Positions 10,130 to 18,757 of a stretch of 64,000 bases of DNA are shown here, piece by piece; the stretch's first letter is position 1; every line of letters begins with the position of its first letter. The stretch covers positions 434,001 to 498,000 of the forward strand of contig OZ242304.1 in the NCBI GenBank assembly GCA_965207915.1, given 5' to 3'. Below the pieces are notes generated by a model. It searched no databases. It saw only the letters and a program-made list of their open reading frames with translations, and was not told the DNA's origin. The stretch comes from VXNJ01 sp009840625. Its GTDB lineage: Bacteria; Chloroflexota; UBA11872; VXNJ01. The translations under genes were made by a program, and so were the position numbers.

Positions 10130-12036
10130 TTCCCTTCGTCGTCGGCTGCCGAGAACTCCGCGTCGACGACGTCATCGGCATCGGCGGCGGCATCGTCCGC
10201 ACCGTCGGGACCGGCCTGGCCGTTGGCGCCAGTCTGGTAGACGCGCTGGCCGATCTCCAGCTGGCGCTGGCTGAGCTCCTCGGTGCGCCGGCGCAGTTCG
10301 GCCAGATCGGGCGCGTCCTGGTCAAGCAGCCCGCGCAGCTCGGCTATCTGGCTCTCAATCTCGCTTTTTTCCTCGTCCGAGAGCTGGTCGCTGTGCTCAT
10401 TGACCAGCCGCTCGACTTGGTAGGCGGCGGCATCGGCCTGATTTCGCAAATCGGCCAATTCGCGTCGGTCGCGGTCCTCGCTGGCGTGTCGCTCGGCATC
10501 CTGCACCAGGGCGTCGATCTGGTCCTTGTCCAGGTTGGTCGACGCCGTAATCGTGATTTTCTGCTCCTTGCCGGTGCCGGTGTCCTTGGCCTTGACGTTT
10601 ACGATCCCGTTCACGTCGATGTCGAATGTGACCTCGATCTGCGGAACTCCACGCGGGGCCGGCGGAATCCCCTCGAGCCGGAACCGGCCCAGGGTCATGT
10701 TGTCGGCGGCCATGGCGCGCTCGCCCTGCAGGATGTGGATGTCGACCGCGGTCTGGCCGTCCTCGGCGGTCGAGAAGATCTCGGACTTGGAAGTCGGGAT
10801 CGTGGTGTTGCGCTCGATCAGGGTCGTCTTCACCGATCCCAGCGTCTCCAGACCCAGCGAAAGCGGCGTCACGTCGAGCAGGACCACGTCGCGGACATCG
10901 CCGGTGATTATTCCGGCCTGGATCGCGGCCCCGATCGCGACGACCTCGTCGGGATTGACTGATCGATTGGGCTCTTTGCCGGTGAGTTCCTTGACCAGGT
11001 CTTGGACCGCCGGCATGCGCGTGGATCCGCCCACCATGACGATTTCGTCGACCTGCTCGGGGGTGATCCCGGCGTCGCGCAGTACCTTGCGAAACGGATC
11101 CACCATGCGGCGGTTGAGATCGCCGACCAACTCCTCAAAGCGCGACCGGCGCAGGGTAACCGCAAGGTGCTTGGGACCGGTCTGGTCGGCGGTGATGAAC
11201 GGAAGGTTGATCTCGGTTTGCGGGGTCGTGGAGAGTTCGATCTTTGCTTTTTCGGCCGCTTCCACCAGGCGCTGCAGGGCCTGCGGGTCCGAGCGCAGGT
11301 CAATCCCTTGATCGCGCTTGAACTCGTCGACGAGGTGGGCGACGATGCGCTGGTCATAGTCGTCGCCGCCAAGGTGGGTATCACCGTTGGTGGCCTTGAC
11401 CTCAAAGACTCCGTCGCCGACCTCGAGCACCGACACGTCAAAAGTCCCGCCGCCAAGGTCCCAGACCAAGATGGTTTCGGCGGACTTCTTCTCAAGACCG
11501 TAAGCCAGCGAGGCTGCAGTCGGTTCGTTGATGATCCGCAGCACGTCCAGCCCGGCGATCGTGCCGGCATTCTTGGTCGCCTGGCGCTGACTGTCGTTGA
11601 AGTACGCCGGGACCGTGATCACCGCCTGCTTGACCTCCTCGCCCAGATACTCCTCGGCGTCGGCCTTCAGCTTCTGCAGGACCATCGCCGAGATCTCTTC
11701 GGGAGTCACGTCGCTGTTTAGCTGCGGGATCCGAATTCGGGCCTCGTTACCCTTGCCGTCAACGATCTCGAACGAGACCTGTTCACGCTCGGAGTCAACT
11801 TCGTCGAAGCGGCGTCCGACGAATCGCTTGGCCGAGTAAATGGTGTTGGCCGGATTCAGCACGCTCTGGCGTCGGGCCAGCTGTCCGACGAGGCGTTCGC
11901 CGTTCTTGGAATAGGCCACCACCGACGGCGTGGTCCGGGCCCCCTCCACGTTGGTGATTACGGTCGGTTGCCCGGCTTCCATGAACGCGACCACCGAGTT
12001 GGTGGTGCCCAGGTCTATTCCGACAACTTTGGCCAT
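10126..12036 (-). CDS. dnaK: Chaperone protein DnaK (Hsp70)
   Basis: An ATP-dependent Hsp70. In 636 residues it shows phosphate-binding loop 1 (GIDLGTTNSVVA), the second phosphate loop (VWDLGGGTFDVS), the adenosine motif (IVMVGGSTRMPAV), the linker VVLLDVTPLSL, a substrate-binding domain and a helical lid with an acidic DAEFSAADDEGK end. It starts 64 nt after lon. That gap holds a small inverted repeat (CCAAAG/CTTTGG, 12075-12100) and no convincing own promoter, so read-through from the lon promoter is likely. Confidence 0.97.
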   Translation of the reverse strand: MAKVVGIDLGTTNSVVAFMEAGQPTVITNVEGARTTPSVVAYSKNGERLVGQLARRQSVLNPANTIYSAKRFVGRRFDEVDSEREQVSFEIVDGKGNEARIRIPQLNSDVTPEEISAMVLQKLKADAEEYLGEEVKQAVITVPAYFNDSQRQATKNAGTIAGLDVLRIINEPTAASLAYGLEKKSAETILVWDLGGGTFDVSVLEVGDGVFEVKATNGDTHLGGDDYDQRIVAHLVDEFKRDQGIDLRSDPQALQRLVEAAEKAKIELSTTPQTEINLPFITADQTGPKHLAVTLRRSRFEELVGDLNRRMVDPFRKVLRDAGITPEQVDEIVMVGGSTRMPAVQDLVKELTGKEPNRSVNPDEVVAIGAAIQAGIITGDVRDVVLLDVTPLSLGLETLGSVKTTLIERNTTIPTSKSEIFSTAEDGQTAVDIHILQGERAMAADNMTLGRFRLEGIPPAPRGVPQIEVTFDIDVNGIVNVKAKDTGTGKEQKITITASTNLDKDQIDALVQDAERHASEDRDRRELADLRNQADAAAYQVERLVNEHSDQLSDEEKSEIESQIAELRGLLDQDAPDLAELRRRTEELSQRQLEIGQRVYQTGANGQAGPDGADDAAADADDVVDAEFSAADDEGK

Positions 12037-12100
12037 CTGCTAGGTGCCTTTCTGATGCGTCCTCTTGGTCTTGGCCAAAGGGACAGGGTTTGGACTTTGG

Positions 12101-14476
12101 TCAATGGGTGCGGCGATCCGAATACGGCGACGAACTCAATGCCGCCGCCAGGACTTGGTCCATCGAATCGACGAACGTGAACTTGAATTTGCGGCGCACG
12201 TCGGCCGGGATTTCGCCGACTTCGGAGCGGTTCTCGGAAGGCAGGATTACCTCCCGGATTCCATGGCGCTGCGCCGCAAGCACCTTTTCCTTTACGCCGC
12301 CGATCGGCAGCACCCGGCCCTGGATGGTCACCTCGCCGGTCATGGCCAGGTCGCCGCGTACGCTGCGGCCCAGAAACGCCGACGCCAACGCGGTTCCCAT
12401 CGCAATGCCGGCCGAAGGACCGTCCTTGGGGACCGCGCCTTCCGGCACGTGCAGGTGCACGAACGCGTCGGTGAGCACGTTGGGTTGGAATCCGAGCCTG
12501 CCGGCATGCCGGGTCACGTATGAAAGCGCCGCGTGGGCAGATTCAGTCATGACGTCGCCCAGATTGCCGGTGCAGAGGAATTCGCGCTTGCCGCGCGACC
12601 AGGCGGCCTCAACCGGGAGCAACTCCCCGCCGTGGGCGGTCACCGCCAGACCGTTTACAACGCCGACGCGGTCGCTCGTGTCTTCGCCGCGGTCCGTGTA
12701 CGGCGCCGGCCCCAGCAGTTCGCGCAAATCGGCGATCCGCACCACGCGGTGGGCCGGTTCGCCGGCCGCGCGGCGGCGCGCGACCTTGCGGCAGACCGCC
12801 GCGATCCGGCGTTCCAGCTCGCGTACGCCCGCTTCGCGGGTGTAGCGCTGCACGATCGCGGCCAGGGCCTCGTCGTTGAATCGCAGGCGGGTCTTGCCGG
12901 ACGCGGCCAGGCCGTGATCCTTGAGCTGGCGCGGGACCAGGTGGCCCTTGGCAATCGCCATCTTTTCGCGGGCGGTATAGCCTTCCAGGCGGATTATTTC
13001 GAGCCGGTCGCGCAGTGTGGGAGGGATACCCCATTCGTTGTTGGCGGTCAGCAGGAACATGACCTTCGAGAGGTCGTAGCCAACTTCCAGGTAGTGATCG
13101 GAAAAGTTGCGGTTGTGCTCCGGGTCAAGCGCCTCCAACAGCGCCGACGACGGGTCGCCGCGGAAGTCGCGCCCGATCTTGTCGACCTCGTCGAGCACGA
13201 AAACCGGGTCGACCGCTCCGGCGCGCGCCATGCCCTGGATGATCCGGCCCGGCAAGGCGCCCACATAGGTGCGCCGGTGACCGCGGATTTCGGCCTCGTC
13301 GCGGACGCCGCCCAATGAAACCCGGATGTAGCGACGACGCACCGCCTGCGCGATCGCGCGCCCCAGGCTGGTCTTGCCGACTCCCGGGGGCCCCACCAGG
13401 CAGAGGATTGGGCTCTGCGATTCGTCGGTCAGGGATCGGACCGCGAGGTACTCGACAACCCGTTTCTTGACCTTCTCCAGTCCGAAGTGGTGGCGGTCAA
13501 GGACCCGGCGCGCGGACTTCAGCCCGACCCGCCGCCGCCGGCTCTGGGCCGGTGGCCACGGGAGGTCCAGGAGGGTGTCGATGTAATTGCGCACGACCGC
13601 CAGTTCGGGCGAGGCCGGCGATATCCCTTCCAGCCTTTCGATCTCCTTGGTCGCGCGGACGCGGACTGTTTCCGGCATGTTTGAACCGGCGATTGCCTCC
13701 AGCAATTCCTCGCGTTCGTCACCAACCGCGTTGGCGATGCCCAACTCGCGCTGAATCGTGCGAAGCTGCTCTTTCAGGTAGAAATTCCGTTGCGCGGATT
13801 CGATGCCCTCCTGGATCTGGCTCTGGATCGAGGAACGCACGTCCAGCGTGCGGATCCAACCGTTCAGGAGAGCGGTGACCGCGAACATTCGCTCGTATAC
13901 GTCGAGTTCTTCCAGCAATTGCTGCTGGTGCTCGGGATCCTCGACCAGCTTGGCGGCGGCCAAGTCGGCCAGATATCCGGCATGGGTAATCCGCCGGGCC
14001 AGCGAGACGACTTCGGGCGCCACCTGGTTGCTCTTTTCGGCGTACTCGTGAATCTGCGTCGACAGCGTGCGCCGCAGTGCCTCCAGTTCGGGACCGTTGC
14101 GCATCGACTCGTTCAGCGGCGTGATCATCGCCACCAGGCCGTCGCCATCGCGCTCGGTGGCCAGAACCTGGGCCCGTTCCTGGCCCTTGAAAAGTGCCGA
14201 GTAGCCGCCGGACGGGATCAGGTATTGGCGGACGAGCGCGCAAACGGTCCCGACGGTGTACAAGTCGGCGTCTTGGGCGTCGCCGGCAGATTGCAGCAGT
14301 AGCACGTTTTGAGCCCCGTCGCGTAGGCGCTCCAGAGCCCACAATGAAGCCGGGTCGGTAACCTGCAGCGGCTGCGAGATGCGCGGGAACGCCACCTGCT
14401 CGGATAGAACCACGACCGGCAGTTCGGTCGCACCGGTGACGCCCTCGGCGTCAACTTCCAGCGCGTCCTGGGGCAT
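12101..14476 (-). CDS. lon: ATP-dependent protease Lon
   Basis: A AAA+ serine protease for damaged and regulatory proteins. The LonA architecture is present: N-domain from ELPVVVLSEQVAFPRI, coiled-coil region, Walker A GPPGVGKT, Walker B VFVLDEVDKIG, and a protease domain with the catalytic Ser of PKDGPSAGIAM (about residue 690) and Lys of GGVKEKVLAAQ. The frame opens at a TTG at 14518. That codon lies upstream of the transcription start predicted from the -10 at 14526-14521, so I prefer the ATG at 14476; a GTG at 14503 is the alternative. It is the first gene of the heat-shock block, which suggests HspR control of Lon. Confidence 0.93.
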   Translation of the reverse strand: MPQDALEVDAEGVTGATELPVVVLSEQVAFPRISQPLQVTDPASLWALERLRDGAQNVLLLQSAGDAQDADLYTVGTVCALVRQYLIPSGGYSALFKGQERAQVLATERDGDGLVAMITPLNESMRNGPELEALRRTLSTQIHEYAEKSNQVAPEVVSLARRITHAGYLADLAAAKLVEDPEHQQQLLEELDVYERMFAVTALLNGWIRTLDVRSSIQSQIQEGIESAQRNFYLKEQLRTIQRELGIANAVGDEREELLEAIAGSNMPETVRVRATKEIERLEGISPASPELAVVRNYIDTLLDLPWPPAQSRRRRVGLKSARRVLDRHHFGLEKVKKRVVEYLAVRSLTDESQSPILCLVGPPGVGKTSLGRAIAQAVRRRYIRVSLGGVRDEAEIRGHRRTYVGALPGRIIQGMARAGAVDPVFVLDEVDKIGRDFRGDPSSALLEALDPEHNRNFSDHYLEVGYDLSKVMFLLTANNEWGIPPTLRDRLEIIRLEGYTAREKMAIAKGHLVPRQLKDHGLAASGKTRLRFNDEALAAIVQRYTREAGVRELERRIAAVCRKVARRRAAGEPAHRVVRIADLRELLGPAPYTDRGEDTSDRVGVVNGLAVTAHGGELLPVEAAWSRGKREFLCTGNLGDVMTESAHAALSYVTRHAGRLGFQPNVLTDAFVHLHVPEGAVPKDGPSAGIAMGTALASAFLGRSVRGDLAMTGEVTIQGRVLPIGGVKEKVLAAQRHGIREVILPSENRSEVGEIPADVRRKFKFTFVDSMDQVLAAALSSSPYSDRRTH

Positions 14477-14520
14477 CGAATCAGGAGTCAGGGAGGCTAT
14501 CACTTTCTTACTGTGCAAAT

Positions 14521-14550
14521 AGTGTACTTATTGAGCGTGTTGATGTCAAC
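14521..14550 (-). promoter_or_regulatory. lon promoter overlapping a HAIR-like inverted repeat
   Basis: Read on the minus strand, TTGACA (14549-14544) and TACACT (14526-14521) are separated by 17 nt, the best sigma70-type promoter in the window. On the plus strand an inverted repeat TTGAG-N10-TCAA spans 14531-14549. Its half-site spacing equals that of the HspR consensus (CTTGAGT-N7-ACTCAAG), and 9 of 14 defined positions match. The repeat covers the -35 and the spacer, so binding there would block polymerase. Confidence 0.65.
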
Positions 14551-14565
14551 TTTTATGACATTCGG

Positions 14566-14595
14566 TTGATTAAGCGGCTCGCGCGCCAATAAAAT
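14566..14595 (+). promoter_or_regulatory. Putative promoter of the solute-binding protein gene
   Basis: TTGATT (14566-14571), an 18-nt spacer and TAAAAT (14590-14595). The predicted transcription start is at about 14602, next to the ATG at 14603. This implies a leaderless or very short-leader mRNA, or use of the ATG at 14621. It is divergent from the lon promoter within 75 nt. Confidence 0.5.
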
Positions 14596-14602
14596 TCCCG
14601 CG

Positions 14603-15922
14603 ATGATCCGTCGAAACCGGATGCTGACACGTCGCCGGGTGCTGGGCGCCGGGCTTGCAGGGCTTTTGCCCGCCGCCTGCCGGCCGGTATCCGATGCGCC
14701 GTCCGGTCCAACCCCGGAGCCCGCCGGGCCGACCATCGGCGACCCCAACATTGCGCCGCTGCTGGTCGCCTCTCCGGGCGATTCCGAGATCGCCCGACCG
14801 GTGCTGGTGGAATTCACCCGCCAGAACCCCAGCCTGCTGGCGCGCTGGGAGAAGGTCGAAGGCGACTTCACCGCGGTCCTGGAGGCGCGGCTGGCGACTG
14901 CCTCGGCGCCGGACGTGGTCCGGGTGCGGGAAGGCCAGATTGGCCGCTGGCGCCACGCGGGCCTGCTGGCCGGTTTCGGCAATGACGAATTGTTCGAACA
15001 GTTGCCGGCGTTGCTCTACCCTGGCGCGCGGGCGGGCACCTTTGACCCCGACGGCGTTCCCTGGGGAGTCCCGCACTATCACGACGCGATGTTTCTGGCC
15101 TACAACTCGGCCCACTTGGGCCGGGTTGGCGGCAGGGTGCCGGAGACGCTCGAAGAACTTGCCGGATTCGCCAGGGAACTGCAGGCTCGACATTCGTTGC
15201 GCAGCCCCGTCAGCATCAACCTCGCGCCGAAGGCCAACGCCAATCTGCCCTGGTGGGGATTGCTCAAGGCGGCGGCGGTGTCGTTTGAACAGACCGAGGC
15301 GGGCGTCTCCGAGGCGGCGGCGGTGCTGGATGCGCTCCGGGCGATGGTGGTCGAGGACGGAACCCTCGATCCCGGAATCGAACGGCCCGACTACGACCGC
15401 CTGGCGGATGGGGACTGTGCGTTTGCAATAGTGGGCGCCTACAGCGGACCGCGTCTGCAGTCGGCCGGGGCGCCGATCGCATTTGCCCCGCTTCCCGGCG
15501 TATCCGGGCCGGGCCGGCGCAGCGTCTGCTGGACTCCGGCTTTTGCCCTCGCCAGTCGCCCGCAACCCCATCCGGCGGGGGCGCGACTGGCGGTCCACCT
15601 GGGTTCCATCGACAAATCCGGCGAGTTTTGGGGGCCGCGACATTTCGCCCTTTCCGGCAGCCTGCCGCCCGCCTATCCCGGCCTCTTGAGAGATTCCTCG
15701 GTCAGCGCGCACTTTCGGCGTTGGGTGGATCCGGCGGTCCTGAATTCAGTCCTGGAGCAAGCGGCGCCGGTCGACTTCTTGTGGCAACCCTGGTTCCAGC
15801 CGTGGGAACATCGCTGTCAGGAGCTTGTCATGGACGCCGTGCTGGGGCAGACCGAACCGGTGGCCGCGGCAATGCAGATGTGGTCCGACGCCGCCACCTA
15901 CGGCGACTCGACCGACTCCTAG
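14603..15922 (+). CDS. Extracellular solute-binding lipoprotein
   Basis: 439 residues, matching the size of sugar-type ABC transporter binding proteins. The N-terminus has a twin-arginine-like signal (LTRRRVLGAGLAGLLPAAC) ending in a lipobox Cys at about residue 26. The body has the family pattern: SAPDVVRVREGQIGRW early, GVPHYHDAMFLAYNSA in the first lobe and a Trp-rich end (FLWQPWFQPWEH). No permease or ATPase gene is adjacent, so it is an orphan component and its ligand is unknown. A second start (ATG at 14621) is equally possible. Confidence 0.75.
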   Translation: MIRRNRMLTRRRVLGAGLAGLLPAACRPVSDAPSGPTPEPAGPTIGDPNIAPLLVASPGDSEIARPVLVEFTRQNPSLLARWEKVEGDFTAVLEARLATASAPDVVRVREGQIGRWRHAGLLAGFGNDELFEQLPALLYPGARAGTFDPDGVPWGVPHYHDAMFLAYNSAHLGRVGGRVPETLEELAGFARELQARHSLRSPVSINLAPKANANLPWWGLLKAAAVSFEQTEAGVSEAAAVLDALRAMVVEDGTLDPGIERPDYDRLADGDCAFAIVGAYSGPRLQSAGAPIAFAPLPGVSGPGRRSVCWTPAFALASRPQPHPAGARLAVHLGSIDKSGEFWGPRHFALSGSLPPAYPGLLRDSSVSAHFRRWVDPAVLNSVLEQAAPVDFLWQPWFQPWEHRCQELVMDAVLGQTEPVAAAMQMWSDAATYGDSTDS

Positions 15923-16194
15923 CGGCAACCGGCCCGGACTACGGTCTTGTGGTTGGACCGGACCGGCAATCACCGGGGCCGATGCTGACGCGATGGTCGC
16001 TGAGCGGGTATTGCCGGCATCGGTTGCGAAAACACACCGGTCGCCGAATTCACCGGTTGGGGCTTGCAATATCCCCCGTACCAGGCGCCAGTATGTCTCA
16101 ACGCCGGGACGTATACCCCGCGGCCGCGCCCGGCTCGGCGCAATTTCCCGGAAACCGCCGGCCGGATACGTAAGCCTCATACAATAACGGTGAG
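15923..16194 (+). other. Non-coding region upstream of the aroF leader
   Basis: 272 nt with no convincing gene, ending in a -10-like TACAAT (16180-16185) that could start the aroF leader transcript. I see no clear -35 and no repeat here. Confidence 0.4.
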
Positions 16195-16305
16195 TTGATC
16201 GGAAGCGCTATTGCAAGGCGCCGGCGAATCGGATCCAAATTGCTATTGACCTGCTCCTATTTCGCGTTTATCAGGCCGGTGTATCCGGTCGGCCCGCGCA
16301 TGTAG
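16195..16305 (+). CDS. Possible leader peptide of aroF
   Basis: A small frame of 36 codons from TTG 16195 to TAG 16303-16305, or 21 codons from the TTG at 16240. It contains a run rich in aromatic residues (SYFAFIRPVY), meaning Tyr, Phe, Phe and Tyr codons, just before a strong hairpin. The stop codon lies in the hairpin loop. The position and composition resemble attenuator leader peptides. Coding is unproven, the start codons are weak and the frame could be chance. Confidence 0.3.
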   Translation: MIGSAIARRRRIGSKLLLTCSYFAFIRPVYPVGPRM

Positions 16306-16327
16306 CACCCGACCCACTACACCGGCC
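16274..16327 (+). promoter_or_regulatory. Structured leader hairpin upstream of aroF
   Basis: A perfect 10-bp stem (GGCCGGTGTA at 16274-16283 with TACACCGGCC at 16318-16327), a symmetric 3x3 internal loop and an inner 6-bp stem (GGTCGG 16287-16292, CCGACC 16309-16314). One nucleotide separates it from the terminator hairpin. The pair looks like an attenuator or riboswitch expression platform. It does not show the conserved T-box core sequence. Confidence 0.6.
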
Positions 16328-16328
16328 A

Positions 16329-16359
16329 GCAGAGGTAACCCCTCTGCTTTTTTCTTTTT
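16329..16359 (+). terminator. Intrinsic terminator in the aroF leader
   Basis: Stem GCAGAGG (16329-16335), loop TAACC, stem CCTCTGC (16341-16347), followed by TTTTTTCTTTTT. This is the strongest rho-independent terminator in the window. It lies 51 nt before the aroF start with no gene ending nearby, so its role is probably premature termination of the aro operon transcript. Confidence 0.85.
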
Positions 16360-16410
16360 GAAGCCCAGCCAACATTCGAACCCAACCCCAGCAGTAAAGA
16401 GAAATCGGAA

Positions 16411-17448
16411 ATGGTAATCGTCACCAAGGTCGGCACTCCGGCCAGTGGAATCGAGCGGATTGAGGAACGCATCCGCGAGGAAGGCCTCAAGCCGCACCGA
16501 ATCGAAGGCTCCACCCTGACCGTGATCGGCGTGATCGGGTCGCCGACCGAAGAATTCCGGGAACAGATGGCGGTGTTTTCCGGCGTTGACCGGGTATTGC
16601 GGATCGGGCGGCCCTACACCCTGGCCGGGCGCGGCGACGGCCGCACCGACACCGAATTCGAAGTCGGGTCGGCCCAGTTCGGGGGTCCCGGCGTCACGAT
16701 GATCGCCGGCCCCTGCACCATCGAGTCACGCGAGCAGCTGTTTTCGACCGCCAAGGCGGTGAAGGCGGCCGGTGCCTGCGTTCTGCGCGGCGGTGCGTTC
16801 AAGCCGCGGACGTCACCGTACAGCTTCCAGGGTATGGCCACCGAGGGCCTCGAACTCCTGCGCGAGGCGTCCGAGGAGTTCTCGATTCCGACTATCACCG
16901 AGGTGATGGAACCGGGTCTCGTCGAACAGGTCTCCCAATTCACCGACATCCTGCAAATCGGCGCCCGCAACTCACAAAACTTCCCGCTGTTGCGCGAAGC
17001 CGGACAGAGCGGGCTGCCGGTGATGGTCAAGCGCGGTCCTTCGAGCACGATCGAAGAATGGTTGCTCTCGGCCGAATACGTCTTGGCCGCCGGCAATCCC
17101 AAGGTGCTGCTCTGCGAGCGTGGAATCCGCACCTTCGAGACATCCACCCGCGCGACCCAGGACATTTCCGCCATCGCCATGGCCAAGCGCCTCTCGCACC
17201 TGCCGGTGATCGTCGACCCGGCGCACGGGACCGGCAAGTGGTACCTGGTGGAAGCAATGACCCTGGCCGGCGTGGCGGCCGGCGCCGACGGAGCAATGCT
17301 CGAAGTGCACCCCGAGCCCGACCACGCCATCTGCGACGGCCCGCAGAGCCTCACGTTCGCCAATTTCGAACAGGCGATGCGACGGCTCCGGCAAATGTCC
17401 GATGCGCTGGGTCGGCCGTTGCGCGAACCGGCGTTAGCCGCCGCTTGA
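16411..17448 (+). CDS. aroF: 3-deoxy-7-phosphoheptulonate (DAHP) synthase, type I-beta with ferredoxin-like regulatory domain
   Basis: The first step of the shikimate pathway: PEP plus erythrose-4-phosphate to DAHP. Residues about 1-75 match the ferredoxin-like regulatory domain of the Thermotoga-type enzyme, where Tyr and Phe feed back. Residues about 85-335 are the barrel, with GPCTIES, the KPRTSPYSFQG metal/PEP loop, GARNSQNFPLL, KRGPSSTIEEW, CERGIRTFE and DPAHGTGKW. First gene of the aro operon, behind a leader with an intrinsic terminator, so both allosteric and transcriptional feedback are plausible. Confidence 0.95.
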   Translation: MVIVTKVGTPASGIERIEERIREEGLKPHRIEGSTLTVIGVIGSPTEEFREQMAVFSGVDRVLRIGRPYTLAGRGDGRTDTEFEVGSAQFGGPGVTMIAGPCTIESREQLFSTAKAVKAAGACVLRGGAFKPRTSPYSFQGMATEGLELLREASEEFSIPTITEVMEPGLVEQVSQFTDILQIGARNSQNFPLLREAGQSGLPVMVKRGPSSTIEEWLLSAEYVLAAGNPKVLLCERGIRTFETSTRATQDISAIAMAKRLSHLPVIVDPAHGTGKWYLVEAMTLAGVAAGADGAMLEVHPEPDHAICDGPQSLTFANFEQAMRRLRQMSDALGRPLREPALAAA

Positions 17449-17450
17449 GA

Positions 17451-18755
17451 ATGAAATTGCCTCATCCGGGGATGGCTTCGGCCATAAATGCGGCCTCGGC
17501 CGTGCGGGGCCGCATACAGGTGCCGGGCGATAAGTCGATAACCCACCGGTCTCTGCTGCTGAACGCCCTGGCCCGGGGCGGCGCGCGGGTTCGCGGTGCC
17601 GGGCTCGGTGGAGACTGCCGCTCCAGCATCGCCTGTCTGCAGGGCCTGGGGGTAAGCGTGCTCCGGGATGGTGACCAGCTTGTCATCGACAGCCCCGGCG
17701 TAGATGGTTTCGACGAGCCTGCGAGCCCCCTCGATTGCGGAAATTCGGGCACCACGATGCGGCTGCTGCTGGGACTGCTGGCCGGATGCGGCCGGTTCGC
17801 GGTGGTGGTCGGAGACGATTCGCTCTCGGCCCGTCCGATGGGCCGCGTGGCCGGCCCGTTGCGCCGCATGGGGGCCCGGATATTTGGCCGCGGCGGCGGA
17901 GAACTGGCCCCGTTGGCGGTCCTTCCGGCCTCGCTGTCCGGGACCCAAATCGACGTTCCGGTCGCGTCGGCGCAGGTTAAGAGCGCGCTGCTTATCGCCG
18001 GTCTCAACGCTGACGGCGTCACTCGAATCAGGCAACCGGCCCGGTCGCGCGATCACACCGAAATCATGCTCGCGGCGATGGGCGCTGGACTAGAGATTGA
18101 TGGCGCCGAGCTGGCGATCGAGGGCGGCCAGCGGCTGGAGACGATCGACGTGGACGTGCCGGGGGATTTTTCTTCGGCCGCGTTCTGGCTCGTGCTGGGC
18201 GCCAGCCACCCCGATGCGAGCCTGGAGATCGCCAACGTCGGCATCAACCCGACCCGCGCCGGCACGCTCTCCGTCCTGAAACGCATGGGGGCCAAGATTG
18301 CGATCGATCCCAACCCCGCCGGGGCCGAGCCGTCAGGAACCCTGGCGGTGGACAGTTCGTCCCTCAGCGCGACCGAAATCGGCGGCGCCGAGATTCCGAT
18401 CCTCATTGACGAAATTCCGGTGCTGGCGGTGGCCGCTACCCAGGCCGAAGGCACCACGAGGATCCGCGACGCCGGTGAGCTTCGCGTGAAGGAGACCGAC
18501 CGAATCTCGGCTACGGTCAGTAACCTGGCGGCCATGGGCGCCCGTATCGAAGAGTTGCCCGACGGGATGGTAATCGAGGGTCCCACGCCGCTGAGCGGGG
18601 CGCGGCTGGATTCACACGGCGACCACCGGGTCGCGATGGCGATGGCGGTGGCCGCGAGCATCGCCGGCGGGGAAAGCCGGATCGACGATGCGGCCGCGGT
18701 GAACATCTCCTACCCCGGGTTCTTTGACGAGCTAGGCCGGGTCTGCGCAGCCTGA
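17451..18755 (+). CDS. aroA: 3-phosphoshikimate 1-carboxyvinyltransferase (EPSP synthase)
   Basis: Joins shikimate-3-phosphate and PEP to make EPSP, the sixth shikimate step. 434 residues with both family signatures: VPGDKSITHRSLLLNAL near the N-terminus and LDCGNSGTTMRLLLGLL (the PEP-site GN-GT-R loop, in the Bacillus-like form). RVKETDRI and the SHGDHRVAMAMAVA motif follow near the C-terminus. The ATG at 17451 lies 2 nt after the aroF stop; an in-frame ATG at 17472 would also give a normal protein. The open frame continues far upstream but overlaps aroF and is not used. Confidence 0.95.
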   Translation: MKLPHPGMASAINAASAVRGRIQVPGDKSITHRSLLLNALARGGARVRGAGLGGDCRSSIACLQGLGVSVLRDGDQLVIDSPGVDGFDEPASPLDCGNSGTTMRLLLGLLAGCGRFAVVVGDDSLSARPMGRVAGPLRRMGARIFGRGGGELAPLAVLPASLSGTQIDVPVASAQVKSALLIAGLNADGVTRIRQPARSRDHTEIMLAAMGAGLEIDGAELAIEGGQRLETIDVDVPGDFSSAAFWLVLGASHPDASLEIANVGINPTRAGTLSVLKRMGAKIAIDPNPAGAEPSGTLAVDSSSLSATEIGGAEIPILIDEIPVLAVAATQAEGTTRIRDAGELRVKETDRISATVSNLAAMGARIEELPDGMVIEGPTPLSGARLDSHGDHRVAMAMAVAASIAGGESRIDDAAAVNISYPGFFDELGRVCAA

Positions 18756-18757
18756 CC

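Noticed and set aside
16321..16360. T-box riboswitch before aroF
   Set aside because: The conserved T-box core (AGGGTGG-ACCGCG type) is absent from the leader.
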